Positions 21,319-22,145 of a stretch of DNA of 22,145 nucleotides are shown one piece after another. The notes under the pieces are model-generated. The model did not search any database, was not told the origin of the DNA, and was given only the letters and a program-made list of their open reading frames with translations. Both the position numbers and the translations under genes were made by a program. Positions within the stretch are counted from its first letter, which is position 1, and each line of letters begins with the position of its first letter. The stretch comes from an uncultured Lysobacteraceae bacterium (GTDB taxonomy: Bacteria > Pseudomonadota > Gammaproteobacteria > Xanthomonadales > Xanthomonadaceae), in NCBI GenBank assembly GCA_946482565.1, contig CAMLSB010000017.1:1-22145 (forward strand), read 5' to 3'.

Positions 21319-21347
21319 CCCCCATTCCCCGTTCCCCATTCCCGCCC
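21319..21347 (-). repeat. GGGGAAT heptanucleotide array, right arm (inverted)
   Basis: On the minus strand this reads as GGGCGGGAATGGGG, then AACGGGGAATGGGGG: the same array as at 21118-21145 in opposite orientation with one unit changed (GGGGAAC). It lies in the predicted glnA leader, just before GGAG (21349-21352). Confidence 0.8.
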
Positions 21348-21360
21348 TGGAGCTCCCGCC

Positions 21361-22145
21361 ATGTCCACCCTCGAACACGTCGAAAAACTCATCAAGGACC
21401 ACAAGGTCGAATTCGTCGACCTGCGCTTCGCCGACATGCGCGGCGTCCAGCACCACGTGACCTTCCCGAAGTCGATCGTCGACGCGTCGCTGTTCGAGGA
21501 CGGCAAGATGTTCGACGGCTCCAGCATTTCCGGCTGGCGCGGCATCCACCAGTCCGACATGGTGCTGCTGCCCGACCCGGGCACCGCGTTCCTGGATCCG
21601 TTCACCGCCGATCCGACCCTGGTGCTGACCTGCGACATCCTCGACCCGGCGACGATGCAGGCCTACTCGCGCGACCCGCGCGGCATCGCCAAGCGCGCCG
21701 AGGCCTACCTCAAGTCCAGCGGCATCGCCGAGCAGGCGTTCTTCGGCCCGGAGCCGGAGTTCTTCATCTTCGATTCGGTGCGCTACGGCAACGACATGGG
21801 CCACACCTTCTTCCACATCGATTCGGAAGAGGCGCACTGGAACTCGGCCAAGGAATACGCCGGCGGCAACAGCGGCTATCGCCCGGGCATCAAGGGCGGC
21901 TATTTCCCGGTCGCGCCGCTGGATTCGCTGCACGACCTGCGCGCCGAGATGTGCAAGACGCTCGAGGCCGTCGGCATCGAGGTGGAAGTGCACCACCACG
22001 AAGTCGCGAACGCGGGCCAGTGCGAGATCGGCACGCGCTTCAACACGCTCGTGCAGAAGGCCGACGAGCTGCTGACGATGAAGTACATCATCAAGAACGT
22101 CGCGTTCCGCAACGGCAAGACCGCGACCTTCATGCCCAAGCCGAT
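21361..22145 (+). CDS. glnA: Glutamine synthetase type I (5' part, cut by window end)
   Basis: The frame opens at ATG 21361 with GGAG eight bases ahead and runs off the window after 261 codons. The N-terminal domain reads VEFVDLRFADMRGVQHHVTF, with FDGSSISGW and the SDMVLLPDP segment. The catalytic domain starts with FFGPEPEFFIFD (metal-binding Glu), and HHHEVANAGQCEIG carries further ligand residues. GlnA joins ammonia to glutamate using ATP as the main entry of nitrogen in limitation. The -24/-12 promoter and NtrC site upstream show nitrogen regulation. Type I enzymes are normally about 469 residues, so a bit over half is present. Confidence 0.97.
   Translation, partial: MSTLEHVEKLIKDHKVEFVDLRFADMRGVQHHVTFPKSIVDASLFEDGKMFDGSSISGWRGIHQSDMVLLPDPGTAFLDPFTADPTLVLTCDILDPATMQAYSRDPRGIAKRAEAYLKSSGIAEQAFFGPEPEFFIFDSVRYGNDMGHTFFHIDSEEAHWNSAKEYAGGNSGYRPGIKGGYFPVAPLDSLHDLRAEMCKTLEAVGIEVEVHHHEVANAGQCEIGTRFNTLVQKADELLTMKYIIKNVAFRNGKTATFMPKP

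Overview
The window is 22.1 kb of very GC-rich, densely coding DNA with GC-skewed third codon positions, many ATGA/GTGA/TGATG stop-start overlaps and short intergenic gaps. Gene content (a long fused-type indolepyruvate ferredoxin oxidoreductase, a SixA phosphatase, YceI, a ClsC-like PLD lipoprotein, UppP next to a sigma-54-controlled glnA) and GGGAATG-type heptanucleotide repeats point to a gammaproteobacterium of the Xanthomonadaceae/Lysobacteraceae (Lysobacter or Luteimonas-like). This assignment is inference from gene style, not a database match.

Layout: (1) 1-1706, minus strand: 5' part of an indolepyruvate ferredoxin oxidoreductase gene, cut by the window edge and probably leaderless. 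(2) 1770-5948, plus: a divergently arranged signalling pair, a REC-EAL response regulator (c-di-GMP phosphodiesterase) and a hybrid histidine kinase with PAS, HisKA, HATPase, REC and Hpt. (3) 6004-8761, plus: a PadR regulator behind a nearly perfect 44-bp palindrome, then two proteins that share a recently duplicated N-terminal prefix module (one with four membrane helices, one with a single helix and an extracytoplasmic domain), then a small secreted protein with a pilin-like globular domain. This looks like one self-regulated operon of unknown function and is the best candidate in the window for an undescribed system. (4) 8838-12395 and on to 14350, plus: lipid kinase, metallophosphoesterase, orphan ParA-like ATPase, SixA-like phosphatase, YceI-like periplasmic protein and a phospholipase D/cardiolipin synthase-like lipoprotein, with several overlapping ends. 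(5) 14385-14662, minus: a 62-residue peptide gene with its own intrinsic terminator. Its C-terminal motif recurs at the C terminus of the DUF1232/YkvA protein encoded 0.7 kb away on the other strand. (6) 14837-17792, plus: hotdog thioesterase, DUF1232 protein, lysophospholipid acyltransferase and YheT-like hydrolase. (7) 17875-20210, plus: PEBP-family protein, a short-chain dehydrogenase lacking the Ser-Tyr-Lys catalytic residues, and a secreted TonB-C-domain protein. (8) 20217-21104, minus: uppP. (9) 21121-21360: an intergenic region with inverted heptamer arrays, an NtrC-type site and a -24/-12 promoter, driving glnA (21361 to the window end).

Envelope and lipid themes recur (UppP, PLD-like lipoprotein, acyltransferase, lipid kinase, YceI), but no single pathway unites the window. 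Apart from the PadR block and the duplicated peptide motif, most of it is ordinary chromosomal backbone. No tRNA, rRNA, CRISPR array, insertion sequence or phage gene was seen.
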